From Marinospirillum celere (GTDB lineage Bacteria > Pseudomonadota > Gammaproteobacteria > Pseudomonadales > Halomonadaceae), in the NCBI RefSeq assembly GCF_900112235.1, contig NZ_FOLH01000009.1, forward strand, positions 1 through 56,891: DNA of 56,891 nucleotides, written 5' to 3'. Within the stretch, counting starts at the first letter, position 1. Each line of letters starts with the position of its first letter. Below, in pieces: positions 31,115 to 40,207 of the stretch. A model generated the notes under the pieces. The model made no database searches and had not been told where the DNA came from. It saw nothing but the letters and a program-made list of their open reading frames with translations. A program made the translations under genes and the position numbers.

Positions 31115-31351
31115 ATGAAATTTACGATCTACGGTAGCGGCTGCGCCAAATGCAACCAGCTTACGGCCAATGTTGAGGAGGCCGCCAAAGCTAAAGGCTT
31201 GGACTATGAGGTGGAAAAGGTCACGGACACCAATGCCATTATTGATGCAGGCATTATGCGCACGCCTGCTCTGGCTATGAATGATGAAATCGTCATCGAA
31301 GGCAAGGTTGCCAATACTAAAGAGCTTGAAAGCCTTCTAGGATCACTTTGA
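31115..31351 (+). CDS. Small thioredoxin-fold protein
   Basis: This is a 78-aa glutaredoxin/thioredoxin-like protein with the redox pair C10-A-K-C13 and the cis-Pro segment RTPALAM. AGGAG lies before the ATG. This small type is typically encoded next to DUF318 permeases and arsenic genes. It lies 31 bases after the permease stub, which supports the view that an ars-type operon once stood here intact. Confidence 0.85.
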   Translation: MKFTIYGSGCAKCNQLTANVEEAAKAKGLDYEVEKVTDTNAIIDAGIMRTPALAMNDEIVIEGKVANTKELESLLGSL

Positions 31352-31452
31352 TATCTAAAGTTTGCGATAGCCAAACCCCCAGAAAAGCACAGGGCTTAAA
31401 GAACTGCTAGGCTTACCAGTAGAGTGACTCGCAGCTATCGAAGGAGCCGCAA

Positions 31453-32235
31453 ATGTTTAAGCACCTGATTGTAGGTATTGATTTCCCTTTTGAGGAAGAT
31501 ACGTTTATTGAGGAAATTGCTACCCTCCAGCCCTTGATAGGATTGGAAGAGTTAACACTAGCCCATGTCACCTTAAACCCAAATGAAATCCCAGAGATTC
31601 AAGCTGAACTGGACAAGCATGCCAGTGTTATTAAAGGCCGGTTAGGGTTAAAGGCTGCGGATGCCCAGGCCTTGAGTGGTTTACCCACTGAAGAGCTAAA
31701 TCGCTTAACCAGCCGTAAAGATGCCCAAGGCATAGCTCTGCTATTTCATCACCACTCCAAAACCTATGAATTTTTTCTAGGCAGCGTTGCCTTGGATATG
31801 GCCAGAAGCACCCGTCACCCGCTATTTTTCTTGAACCAACAGCCAGATCCAAGTTCCGGTGCCCTAATGCTGGCTTCGGATGGCTCCTTAGCGGCTAAAG
31901 CTGCGGAAAAACTCTTTGCCCAACTCAAACCCCTGGCCAAAAAGGCCATGATTATTAATGTACCCAGTGATAAAGATGAGCCTGAACATCAGCAAGCAGT
32001 ACAAAAATTAAAAGCCACCTTTTCCGAAGACGCAGCAGTCGAAATCTTAAGTGGCGAAGGCGATCCTGCAAAGGCTATCGTTCAAGCCAGTAATAGCAAG
32101 AAAGCAGACCTGCTAATCCTTGGCAAACGAGGGCAAAACCCGTTAAAACAACTCATGTTTGGCAGTACGGCAGAACAAATATGCCGTCAAATCCATCGCC
32201 CGGTATTAATCGTACCGCCCGAGCTAGGTGACTAA
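31453..32235 (+). CDS. Universal stress protein, tandem UspA domains
   Basis: This is a 260-aa protein with two Usp folds. The C-terminal copy keeps the ATP-binding motif (LILGKRGQNP...FGSTAEQ). The N-terminal copy has no such motif and looks degenerate. AAGGAG precedes the ATG. UspA genes are frequent neighbours of arsenic transporters. A terminator follows the stop. Confidence 0.85.
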   Translation: MFKHLIVGIDFPFEEDTFIEEIATLQPLIGLEELTLAHVTLNPNEIPEIQAELDKHASVIKGRLGLKAADAQALSGLPTEELNRLTSRKDAQGIALLFHHHSKTYEFFLGSVALDMARSTRHPLFFLNQQPDPSSGALMLASDGSLAAKAAEKLFAQLKPLAKKAMIINVPSDKDEPEHQQAVQKLKATFSEDAAVEILSGEGDPAKAIVQASNSKKADLLILGKRGQNPLKQLMFGSTAEQICRQIHRPVLIVPPELGD

Positions 32236-32261
32236 CCCTCTATCTTGACAAGCTTCCAGAC

Positions 32262-32284
32262 AAGGCGCAGGATATGCGCCTTTT
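32262..32284 (+). terminator. Intrinsic terminator between uspA and the ACR3 gene
   Basis: AAGGCGCA-GGATA-TGCGCCTT followed by TTC is an 8-bp stem with a short T run. The ACR3 start codon is only 28 bases beyond it, so it might also lie within the ACR3 leader. Confidence 0.7.
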
Positions 32285-32311
32285 CATATATAAATTACAG
32301 GAAGCTCACGC

Positions 32312-33379
32312 ATGGCTGACCCAACGCAAATGCAGGATACTCCCTCTACGGAAAGCATGGGCCTTTTTGGGCGTTTTCTATCCGTCTGGGTCGCCCTAGC
32401 CATCATTGGCGGAATTCTGATTGGCCAGTTTGCACCGGCCATTCCTGAAACCCTGGCGGCTTATGAGTATGCCCAGGTCTCCATTCCTGTTGCCATCCTC
32501 ATCTGGGGGATGATCTTCCCGATGATGGTGCAAATTGATTTTGCAGCGATTCTTGGGGTGCGCAAAGAGCCCAAGGGCCTGTTCATTACTACCACGGTTA
32601 ACTGGTTAATCAAGCCCTTCAGCATGTTTGCGATCAGCTGGTTTTTCTTGCTGGTGGTTTTTAAACCCTTTATCCCGGAAGCCCTAGCCTATGAGTATCT
32701 GGCCGGTGCCATTCTGCTAGGTGCAGCGCCCTGTACTGCCATGGTGTTTGTCTGGAGTTATCTGACCCGTGGCGATGCCGCCTACACCCTGGTGCAGGTG
32801 TCACTGAACAACATCATTATGCTGTTTGCCTTTGCCCCCATCGTGGTGCTGCTGCTGGGGATTTCCAATATTCCAGTGCCCTGGGATACCGTCGCTCTAT
32901 CAGTATTCCTTTACATCGTTATTCCCCTGGGAGCGGGTTATATCACTCGCACGACCCTGATTAAGCACAAGGGCCTGGAGTGGTTTGACCAGGTGTTTAT
33001 GCCCAAAATTGGTTCGGTCACTCCCGTTGCCCTGATCATCACTCTATTGTTGCTGTTTGCTTTTCAGGGCGAAGTCATTCTCGCCAATCCCCTTCATATC
33101 GGCCTGATCGCTGTGCCGCTGATTATTCAGACGGTGCTGATTTTCCTGCTGGCCTACTACTGGGCGAAAAGTTGGAAGGTGCCGCACCGTATTGCTGCCC
33201 CCGGGGCCATGATCGGTGCCAGCAACTTCTTTGAACTGGCCGTGGCAGCCGCTATTGCGTTGTTCGGCCTGCAGTCCGGCGCAGCCCTGGCTACGGTGGT
33301 CGGTGTACTGGTTGAAGTGCCCCTGATGCTAGCCCTGGTGAAGTATGCCAATCGCACGCGAAATCAGTTTAGCCAATAA
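32312..33379 (+). CDS. arsB: ACR3-family arsenite efflux permease
   Basis: This is an inner-membrane arsenite exporter of the BART superfamily, 355 aa with about ten transmembrane helices. The functional Cys in GAAPCTAMVFVWS (C141) and the late Glu in GVLVEVPLM (E335), both needed for transport in studied ACR3 proteins, are present. AGGAAG precedes the ATG. No arsR or arsC gene lies nearby, so regulation may differ from normal ars operons. The symbol acr3 is equally used; it is unrelated in sequence to E. coli ArsB. Confidence 0.9.
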   Translation: MADPTQMQDTPSTESMGLFGRFLSVWVALAIIGGILIGQFAPAIPETLAAYEYAQVSIPVAILIWGMIFPMMVQIDFAAILGVRKEPKGLFITTTVNWLIKPFSMFAISWFFLLVVFKPFIPEALAYEYLAGAILLGAAPCTAMVFVWSYLTRGDAAYTLVQVSLNNIIMLFAFAPIVVLLLGISNIPVPWDTVALSVFLYIVIPLGAGYITRTTLIKHKGLEWFDQVFMPKIGSVTPVALIITLLLLFAFQGEVILANPLHIGLIAVPLIIQTVLIFLLAYYWAKSWKVPHRIAAPGAMIGASNFFELAVAAAIALFGLQSGAALATVVGVLVEVPLMLALVKYANRTRNQFSQ

Positions 33380-33389
33380 ATAACCCTAC

Positions 33390-33508
33390 AAAATATCCGA
33401 TAAAAGTTATGCGCCCCTACAGATATATGCTAGCCTAAATGTGGGCTTGATCTTTTGGACAAGCCAAGCACATGAACCTTTAGCCCAGCCAAGTGCTGGG
33501 CTTTTTTT
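33390..33508 (+). promoter_or_regulatory. Possible attenuator leader of the chemoreceptor gene
   Basis: Before the chemoreceptor ATG lie a hairpin (GGCTTG...CAAGCC) and then a canonical terminator, AGCCCAGC-CAAGT-GCTGGGCT plus seven T (33482-33508). The segment AAGCCAAGCAC between them can instead pair with GTGCTGGGCTT of the terminator, with one mismatch, so two exclusive folds exist. The terminator ends only 17 bases before the start codon. A poor sigma-28-like element (TAAAAGTT and GATAT) lies upstream. It could alternatively be just the ACR3 terminator. Confidence 0.4.
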
Positions 33509-33525
33509 AAAATCCAGGTCTTAGC

Positions 33526-35484
33526 ATGAATCTCAAAAAACAGATAACCAGCCTGGCTCTACTTGCTACCCTGGTCCCTTTGATTGCAGTAGGTAGTTTT
33601 GTTTACCTGGGCCAGAAAGAGCAGATGGAAGATGGTTTGAGCAATCTGCTGGAAGAAGTCGGTCAGTCAACCACCCAGTTGATGGATAACTATATTATGA
33701 ATCGTGCTCAGGACTTGAGCCTGGTCGTGGGCTCCAGCACCTTGAGGAATACCCCGGAAAGTGCCGAATATGGCCTGAACCGTTATCTGAGCAATTTTGA
33801 AGAATTCGATTCTTTGGTGTTTATAGATACTGCACAGAATCATGTCGCTCATGCAGGCAATCCACTTCTTTCCAAGGGTGAACGCAACCTCAACCAGGCT
33901 ATTCAACGCTGGCGAGGCGAACTGGACTCTAGTCAACCTACCATTATTGACGTCATTCCTGATCAGGGTGATTTTACCCGCTATCTTGCTTTTGCCCGCC
34001 CGGTCCGGCATGAAGGTGAGTTTTATGGCTGGGTTATCGGTCAGGTCAACAGTGAAAAAATTGCTGCCTTCTCTAATTCCGTTAGGGTTGGTGATACTGG
34101 GCGAGCAACCCTTTTTAACAAAAACGGCATTCTGATTGGTCATCCCAATCGGAGTCGTTACGGCTTTGATATGAGCCACTACCCCATCATGCAAGAACCC
34201 GTTTATGAAGACCGAGGCAACCCAGGCGAGTTTTTTCTAAGTGGTGATGGCGACACCAAGTGGGGGATGACTCTGCTACTTGAAGACACTCTGGAAACCT
34301 ATGGCCTCAAGTGGGGGATTATCGTTGACCAGGTCGACAATGAACTCTATGCCCCTGTGATTAATCTGGCCCGCACCATTATCCTGGGTTCTCTGGCCGG
34401 GGTGATTATCTTCTCAATTATTGGTTACCTGGTGGCCCTGCGTATTTCCAAGCCAGCCGGGACAATTCAAAAAGAAATAGAAACCATTGCCCGAGAGCTT
34501 AACCTCACCCTCAAACCCAGCGTGAACTCCAAGGATGAGTTTGGTGATATTGCACGCAGCTTTACCAGCTTAATTGAGCGCTTTCACACCCTGGTGGCCG
34601 ATATCAAGCTGTCTGTTGCCGCTATTACCACGGCCTCCAAGGAAATTGCAGCAGGCAACACCGATCTTTCTCAGCGTACTGAAGAGCAAGCCTCCAGCCT
34701 GGAAGAAACCGCTTCCAGTCTTGAAGAACTAACCGCGACCGTTAAACAAAATGCTGAAAATGCCAAGCAAGCCAATCAGTTGGCACAAGGAGCTAGTCAA
34801 ACAGCAGAGGAAGGCGGGCACAAATCCCAACGTGCTGTAGCAACGATGGAAGCCATTAGCGAAAGCTCAGGCAAAATTGCCGAAATCACCAACATGATTG
34901 ATAGCATCGCCTTTCAGACCAACATTCTGGCGTTAAATGCGGCCGTTGAAGCCGCCAGAGCAGGTGAGCAAGGACGTGGTTTTGCCGTAGTGGCCAGTGA
35001 AGTGCGATCCCTCGCCCAACGCTCGGCTGCTGCCGCCAAAGAAATTAAAGAGCTGATCAATGCTTCCGTTTCGACCATTGAAGAGGGTCGTCAGCTAGTC
35101 TCAGATACCGGGACCACCATTAATGAGGTGGTCGTCTCAGTCAGGCGTGTTGCCGACATTATGGCTGAAATTACCGCTGCTTCTGATGAGCAGAGCCAGG
35201 GTATTGAGCAGGTTAATCAAGCCGTTATTCAGATGGATGACGTGACTCAGCAAAATGCTGCCTTGGTCGAAGAAGCTGCTGCTGCAGCTGAGTCCCTGGA
35301 AGAACAGGCTGAGACCTTGGCTACCGGGGTTGCTGTCTTCAAAGTCACTGATGACCAACCACAAAAATCCATAGCTCAGCCTGTGCGTAAGGCAGTTTCA
35401 GAAAAAAAGGCGCCTTCAGTCAAAAAAGCCTCTAAGTTGCCGCCACCCAAGCGTCAAAGTGATAATGAATGGGAGGAGTTTTAA
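33526..35484 (+). CDS. Methyl-accepting chemotaxis protein with periplasmic dCache domain
   Basis: This is a 652-aa chemoreceptor. An N-terminal membrane helix is followed by a periplasmic double-Cache sensor (about residues 35-280), a second helix near 285-305, HAMP, and the cytoplasmic signalling domain with the hairpin tip [23 protein letters not shown]-type sequence. The protein ends in EWEEF, which fits the x-W-x-x-F pentapeptide that tethers CheR and CheB. It lies between the arsenite exporter and the putative arsenite oxidase, so its ligand may be linked to arsenic or to cellular redox state. The ligand is not shown by the sequence. Confidence 0.92.
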   Translation: MNLKKQITSLALLATLVPLIAVGSFVYLGQKEQMEDGLSNLLEEVGQSTTQLMDNYIMNRAQDLSLVVGSSTLRNTPESAEYGLNRYLSNFEEFDSLVFIDTAQNHVAHAGNPLLSKGERNLNQAIQRWRGELDSSQPTIIDVIPDQGDFTRYLAFARPVRHEGEFYGWVIGQVNSEKIAAFSNSVRVGDTGRATLFNKNGILIGHPNRSRYGFDMSHYPIMQEPVYEDRGNPGEFFLSGDGDTKWGMTLLLEDTLETYGLKWGIIVDQVDNELYAPVINLARTIILGSLAGVIIFSIIGYLVALRISKPAGTIQKEIETIARELNLTLKPSVNSKDEFGDIARSFTSLIERFHTLVADIKLSVAAITTASKEIAAGNTDLSQRTEEQASSLEETASSLEELTATVKQNAENAKQANQLAQGASQTAEEGGHKSQRAVATMEAISESSGKIAEITNMIDSIAFQTNILALNAAVEAARAGEQGRGFAVVASEVRSLAQRSAAAAKEIKELINASVSTIEEGRQLVSDTGTTINEVVVSVRRVADIMAEITAASDEQSQGIEQVNQAVIQMDDVTQQNAALVEEAAAAAESLEEQAETLATGVAVFKVTDDQPQKSIAQPVRKAVSEKKAPSVKKASKLPPPKRQSDNEWEEF

Positions 35485-35549
35485 CCCTTAAATTCTGCAA
35501 CTGAATTGATGCAGATCATTGCAGAAAAAGCCCCCATCATAAACCCTGG

Positions 35550-35586
35550 AAAGCGAGTTGATACTTTGGTAGCAATTCGCTTTTTT
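35550..35586 (+). terminator. Intrinsic terminator after the chemoreceptor gene
   Basis: AAAGCGAGTTG (35550-35560) pairs with CAATTCGCTTT (35573-35583), 11 pairs including one G-T, followed by further T. It separates the chemoreceptor from the arx-type operon, which therefore needs its own promoter. Confidence 0.8.
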
Positions 35587-35634
35587 AACCCACAAACTCC
35601 TTGATGAAATAAGCCCAAACTGCGACACTTAGTC

Positions 35635-35663
35635 ACGTATATACGTTTCTTCGCATGTGCGAA
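35635..35663. promoter_or_regulatory. Palindromic sites upstream of the arx-type operon
   Basis: Two perfect palindromes lie side by side 36-64 bases before the first gene: ACGTATATACGT (35635-35646) and TTCGCATGTGCGAA (35650-35663). They are good operator candidates. I could not place a convincing -35/-10 pair or a sigma-54 site here. Confidence 0.45.
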
Positions 35664-35698
35664 ATGAAACTCATACAAATACAAAGAAGACGTGATCT

Positions 35699-36808
35699 AT
35701 GAACAGCTCTCTGACCTACGCTCAAGCTTTAGCGTTAACCCAACCTGCCGCTGCAGCTTTAGGCTGGGTCAATAGCCGTTGTCTTCAGGCACACCCCTAT
35801 CGTCAAGCCTGCAGTCTTTGTTTGGATGCCTGTCCTGCCCAGGCCCTGGCTTTTGATGAAACCGACAGCCAAGCAGATACTTTTACCACAGGCGATGCTC
35901 GTAGTGATGCCTACCAAAGTCTGCGCCTGCTCGCCTCTGATGCTTGCCATGGCTGCGGACAGTGTGTTGCCGCCTGTCCAACCGAAGCCCTGCTCAGTAG
36001 CGAACACCAGCAACTAACAACCCAGCTTCAGCACCTTGAACTTGAGCCTGAGCAATCACTTGCATTGAACTGTCACCGCAGTGAAGCCAGTGCACAAAGC
36101 GTACAAGTCCATTGCCTGCTAAGCCTGGCCGAAGACCAGTTGATGGCCTGGCAGAATCTTCATCCTGAGAATCCACTGGAACTCCAGCTTCCCAAAGATT
36201 GTGCTCAATGCCCAGCACAGCCAAGTAGCCGTCAACCCTTATCACCCCCTGTTTGGGTAGCTCAACATCACACCCAGGCCAGACAAAACTATCAAGCTGC
36301 TGCTGCCCCCAGATTAAGTCGTCGCCAGCTTTTTACCGGCGCATCCAAAGCCAGCAAGCCCAGCTATTCAATTGAAGATCAGCGCCCTGCGCCCCGGCGC
36401 TTACACCGTCACTATGCTGCACGCCAACGGCTGACACATCTGCCAGACGTCCAACTACCAGATTTGCGGCTCAATACCCAGGCCTGTGATGCCCAGGGGC
36501 TCTGCTCAAGGCTTTGCCCCAGTCAAGCACTGACCACTCGGGATGATGGCAGCCTGATGTTCAATCGCCTGCAGTGCCTGGGTTGCAATCAGTGCGTTCA
36601 GGCTTGTCCTGAGCAAGCACTGCAGTTGAATTCCACCGCCTCCGCTGCTGAGCCCCTGGTGGTGGAGTTACGCGCCAGCCGTAAAGAGCGCTGTTTTGAC
36701 TGTGGGCGTGAGTTCACTTTAGCACCGAATAATTCCTCCCCTGTTTGTCCGGCCTGCCGTAAAGACAAGGCCTTGATGCAGGGAGGGTTTGCCAGTCTCT
36801 TTGGTTAA
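35699..36808 (+). CDS. arxB': Poly-4Fe-4S ferredoxin-type protein (ArxB'-like)
   Basis: This 369-aa protein has two pairs of ferredoxin cysteine motifs. The first pair is around C38/C41/C45 and C83/C86/C89/C93, the second around C253/C259/C263 and C283/C286/C289/C293. The middle region has further Cys (C168, C171) and an SRRQLF stretch resembling a displaced Tat motif. A C-terminal zinc ribbon uses C322, C325, C340 and C343. No signal peptide is seen, so it is probably cytoplasmic. It stands first in the operon, where described arx clusters have arxB'. Electron carrier or maturation factor are both possible. Confidence 0.65.
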   Translation: MNSSLTYAQALALTQPAAAALGWVNSRCLQAHPYRQACSLCLDACPAQALAFDETDSQADTFTTGDARSDAYQSLRLLASDACHGCGQCVAACPTEALLSSEHQQLTTQLQHLELEPEQSLALNCHRSEASAQSVQVHCLLSLAEDQLMAWQNLHPENPLELQLPKDCAQCPAQPSSRQPLSPPVWVAQHHTQARQNYQAAAAPRLSRRQLFTGASKASKPSYSIEDQRPAPRRLHRHYAARQRLTHLPDVQLPDLRLNTQACDAQGLCSRLCPSQALTTRDDGSLMFNRLQCLGCNQCVQACPEQALQLNSTASAAEPLVVELRASRKERCFDCGREFTLAPNNSSPVCPACRKDKALMQGGFASLFG

Positions 36809-36933
36809 CGGCCAGGCAAATGATTTGCCTACGCAACCAAAGACCAGTAAGACCTCCAAGGATTAGGCTGCACGGATGTTCTTTAAGGAAGAGGCGATAA
36901 CAACAACCAGCCCTAGATGAGGAGAAAGTGGCA

Positions 36934-39417
36934 ATGAAAATCTTTCAGGCCATGATGAGCAGAAGGCGTTTCCTGCAAGCTAGTGGTACCGCAGGTGCAG
37001 TGGGTGCAACCGCTGCCGGTATTACCGGTTTGACAGGCTTGACGCAAGCGAAAGAAGCACGGGCTTCCCGCCCGCGGGGTGAAACCAAGATCACCAAAAA
37101 TATCTGCCACCAGTGCCCCGCGCGCTGCGGTATTGATGTCTACACCACTGATGGCCGTGTTCATGCCATCTATGGCGATACTGGCAACCCGATTGCCAAT
37201 GGCAAGCTGTGCCCCAAGGGTCACCTGGGCTCCTACTTCCTGTATGATCCGGATCGCTTCAAGGGTCCCATGAAGCGCACCAACCCCAACAAAGGTCGCA
37301 ATGAAGACCCAGGATTTGTGCCCATTTCCTGGGATGAAGCTTTCGATACCATCGCTGCACGCTTGAATAACCTACGTGAGCGTGGAGAATCGCATCGTTT
37401 TGCGCACTTCTACGGACGCGGCTGGGGTGCTTCCGATGCGGGTCTTTATGGTGATTTCGGTAAGCTTTACGGCACACCGAATGCGGCTATCGGTCATGCC
37501 TCCATGTGTGCAGAAGGTTCCAAGCGGGCCAAGCGCGCTACCGATGGTAATGATTCCTACAACTCACATGACCTGCGTAAAACCAACTACCTGCTGATTA
37601 TGGGTGCCAGCTTCCTGGAAGCCTTCCGCCCCTATAACAATATGATGCAGATGTGGGGCGAAATGCGCAGCAAGAGCCCAAAAACCCGTGTCACCACCGT
37701 GGATGTTCGTATGAACCCCACTATGGCGGCCTCGGATCGTGCTCTTTACATCAAACCCGCCACTGACGGTGCCTTTGCTCTGGCTGTTGCTCATGTCATT
37801 CTGACCGAGGGCCTCTGGGAAAGAGACTTTGTTGGTGACTTCACCAATGGTCGCAATCAGTTTGAAGCCGGAAAAACCCTAAGCAAAGACGCTTTCAATG
37901 AGAAATGGGTTCACGGTCTAATCGACTGGTGGAACGAAGAGTTGAAGGATCGCACACCTGAGTGGGCGGAGCAGATCACCACCATTGCTGCTAAGGACAT
38001 TCGCCAAACCGCCATTGAGTTCGGCTCTACGCGTCCAGCCATGGCTATTTTTGAACGCGGCCCCACCGGCCACACCAACGGCACCTACAACGGCATGGCC
38101 ATTCACTCGCTGAATGCCCTGGTCGGCTCGCTGTTTGCTGAAGGTGGTCTGGGCTATCAAATGGGCCCTGCCTATGGTGCTCTGCCTGTTAATTCAGATG
38201 ACTATCTGGATGACTATGCGCGCAATGGTGCCTGGAAAAACCAGCCACGTATCGACATGGCACGGACAGAACGCTGGCCCATGACCAGCCATATGATGCA
38301 GGAAGCAGGCCCCAACCATCTTAAAGGCGACCCCTACAAGATGGACACGGCCATGTTCTACAGCACCAACCCCATCTGGACAGCACCGAACCCCAAAGCC
38401 TGGGAAGAAGCCCTCAAGGATGTCTTCATCATTGATACTTCGCCCTTCCCCGGTGAAACGGCCATGTTTGCCGATATCGTGTTGCCGGAGTCCACCTACC
38501 TGGAGCGGCTGCAGGATTCACCCACCTATCCGTTTGAAGGCTGGCCCATGACCGCCCTGCGCGTTCCCGCCATCGATCCGATTTATGACACCAAGCACTT
38601 TGGTGACATGCTGATCGAAATCGGCAAGCGCATTAACGGCCCTACCGGTGAGTTTTATAAAAAGCTGGATAATATCGAAAATGTCTTGCGCCACCGTGCC
38701 GCTGGCTTTGCCAATGCACCGGGTGACAATGGTGTTAACGACTTTGAAAGCTGGAAAGAAAAAGGTGTTTGGTATCGCAAGCCTTATCACTGGCGTCAGA
38801 TTCGTGGTGAATTCTACGAGTGGGAAGGTGAAAGCTACAGCAAGCGCATGACCCCCGCAGAAGTCAAAGAAAAACTGCTGCGTACGCCTTCCGGCAAGTT
38901 TGAATTCAAATCCGGCTTCCTGGAGCAGCATGCCGACTACATCAACCGTGAAATGGGCATTCCCAAAGAGCGGGTCGGCTATGTGCAGTGGGTTGAGCCC
39001 AAGCACACTGGAGGTAACCGGGATCTCTACTTCGTGACCCCGAAAACCCCCATGCACGCCGAAGGTCGCGGCGCCAATATTCCCCATGCCATTTCCATTC
39101 ACCAGCCAATTGCTGGCGGCCGGGATACCGTCTATCTGGAAGTCAATCCAGAAACGGCCAAGGCACGCGGTATTCGTAATGGTGACAGGGTGCGCATTAC
39201 CTCTGATCTGGGCAGCATCGAAGCGGAATGCCGCTACGTCGCCGCTCACCGTCCCGACACTCTGGTGCTGCCATTTGAATTTGGCCACTGGGCACAGGGC
39301 CGCTGGGCCAAAGATCGTGGTCCCGGACACTCAGGCGAAATTACCGCCAATGTTTCCGACCCCATCTCAGGGCTTGCCAGCTACTACACCGGCAAGGTCT
39401 CCCTGGAACGCGCCTAA
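36934..39417 (+). CDS. arxA: Molybdopterin oxidoreductase, probable ArxA-type arsenite oxidase catalytic subunit
   Basis: This is an 827-aa DMSO-reductase-family enzyme with a Tat signal (SRRRFLQ), so it is exported folded to the periplasm. The 4Fe-4S motif is C-x2-C-x3-C-x27-C (C58, C61, C65, C93), the spacing of ArrA/ArxA. The segment FYGRGWGASDAG carries GRGWG, which I recall as an ArxA mark that separates it from arsenate reductase ArrA. The likely Mo-ligand Cys is in GHASMCAEG (C192). The ATG at 36934 has GGAG nine bases upstream; a GTG at 36928 is too close. A polysulfide or thiosulfate reductase is the main alternative, but length, motifs and ACR3 context favour arsenite. Confidence 0.75.
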   Translation: MKIFQAMMSRRRFLQASGTAGAVGATAAGITGLTGLTQAKEARASRPRGETKITKNICHQCPARCGIDVYTTDGRVHAIYGDTGNPIANGKLCPKGHLGSYFLYDPDRFKGPMKRTNPNKGRNEDPGFVPISWDEAFDTIAARLNNLRERGESHRFAHFYGRGWGASDAGLYGDFGKLYGTPNAAIGHASMCAEGSKRAKRATDGNDSYNSHDLRKTNYLLIMGASFLEAFRPYNNMMQMWGEMRSKSPKTRVTTVDVRMNPTMAASDRALYIKPATDGAFALAVAHVILTEGLWERDFVGDFTNGRNQFEAGKTLSKDAFNEKWVHGLIDWWNEELKDRTPEWAEQITTIAAKDIRQTAIEFGSTRPAMAIFERGPTGHTNGTYNGMAIHSLNALVGSLFAEGGLGYQMGPAYGALPVNSDDYLDDYARNGAWKNQPRIDMARTERWPMTSHMMQEAGPNHLKGDPYKMDTAMFYSTNPIWTAPNPKAWEEALKDVFIIDTSPFPGETAMFADIVLPESTYLERLQDSPTYPFEGWPMTALRVPAIDPIYDTKHFGDMLIEIGKRINGPTGEFYKKLDNIENVLRHRAAGFANAPGDNGVNDFESWKEKGVWYRKPYHWRQIRGEFYEWEGESYSKRMTPAEVKEKLLRTPSGKFEFKSGFLEQHADYINREMGIPKERVGYVQWVEPKHTGGNRDLYFVTPKTPMHAEGRGANIPHAISIHQPIAGGRDTVYLEVNPETAKARGIRNGDRVRITSDLGSIEAECRYVAAHRPDTLVLPFEFGHWAQGRWAKDRGPGHSGEITANVSDPISGLASYYTGKVSLERA

Positions 39418-39445
39418 CACTAACGAATATTGAGGAGTAACCATC

Positions 39446-40207
39446 ATGGCAAAATGGGGAATGGTCATTGACCTGGATAAGTGTACCGGCTGCCAAGCCT
39501 GTACCACCGCCTGCGCTATGGAGAATAGCACCCTGCCCGGCGAAACCTGGCAGGACGTTCTGTTTTATCACGAGGGCGAATATCCCAACGCACAAATGAA
39601 GTGGCTGCCAAGGCCCTGCATGCAGTGCGAAAGCCCGTCCTGTGTCCACGTCTGTCCGACGCGCGCCACCTACAAGGATGAAGAAGCTGGCGGTATCGTT
39701 TTTGTCGACTGGAACAAGTGTATCGGCTGTAAATACTGCATGATCGCCTGCCCTTACGGCGTGCGCTTCTATGTGGATGAAAAGCCCCTGCTGGAACCGG
39801 ATCTGCGTGAGATTTTCCCTGGCGAAAATCAGCAGCTGTGGAGCCCACCCTATCAGGGACCGGATGAAGACTGGAGCAAAGGCATCGGTGTTCAGCCTCC
39901 TGGCGTGGTGTCCAAGTGTACCTTCTGTCACCACAAGGTCAGCAAGGCGCCTGAAGGCACCGTGGACCTGGATGAAGACAACCCTGCGGTCAAGGAATAT
40001 GTACCCGCTTGTGTTCGCACCTGCGCACCCAAGGCACGCTACTTTGGCGATCTGGATGAACCCACCAGTCAGGTCAATCAGTTGATCGGTGACAAGCATG
40101 GTGTTCGCCTGAAAGACCATACCGGTAACAAACCACAGGTTTACTACCTGGGTGCCGGTGCAGGTGTACCCGCCTTCCAGCCTTCGGATAAAGGGGATAA
40201 ATCATGA
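39446..40207 (+). CDS. arxB: 4Fe-4S electron-transfer subunit (ArxB-like)
   Basis: This is a 253-aa DmsB/PsrB-type iron-sulfur subunit with four cysteine groups: CTGCQAC, CMQCESPSCVHVCP, CIGCKYCMIACP, and CTFC paired with CVRTCAP. It would relay electrons from the catalytic subunit to the membrane. It has no signal of its own and is expected to be co-exported with ArxA. GAGGAG precedes the ATG. Its stop overlaps the arxC start. Confidence 0.85.
   Translation: MAKWGMVIDLDKCTGCQACTTACAMENSTLPGETWQDVLFYHEGEYPNAQMKWLPRPCMQCESPSCVHVCPTRATYKDEEAGGIVFVDWNKCIGCKYCMIACPYGVRFYVDEKPLLEPDLREIFPGENQQLWSPPYQGPDEDWSKGIGVQPPGVVSKCTFCHHKVSKAPEGTVDLDEDNPAVKEYVPACVRTCAPKARYFGDLDEPTSQVNQLIGDKHGVRLKDHTGNKPQVYYLGAGAGVPAFQPSDKGDKS

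Noticed and set aside
31361-31400. TAAAGTTT after the thioredoxin gene as a sigma-28 promoter for uspA
   Set aside because: The -35 is exact, but nothing like GCCGATAA follows at 11 bases.
35567-35586. TGG...GC pattern upstream of arxB' as a sigma-54 promoter
   Set aside because: GG and GC are nine, not ten, bases apart and the segment is part of the chemoreceptor terminator.
36814-36830. AGGCAAAT-G-ATTTGCCT between arxB' and arxA as a terminator
   Set aside because: The hairpin has a minimal loop and no T run; it may be an operator or chance palindrome.
38518-39330. Open frame of 270 codons on the minus strand inside arxA
   Set aside because: It is antisense to a well-supported catalytic subunit with full motifs; long antisense frames are common in such codon usage.
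36934-39417. Reading the catalytic subunit as dissimilatory arsenate reductase ArrA
   Set aside because: The GRGWG segment, an NrfD-type membrane subunit and the AOX neighbour favour ArxA. ArrA operons often have only AB. Not fully excluded without a tree.
39341-40120. Open frame of 259 codons on the minus strand across arxA/arxB
   Set aside because: It is antisense to the four-cluster iron-sulfur subunit and has no ribosome site or recognisable domain.
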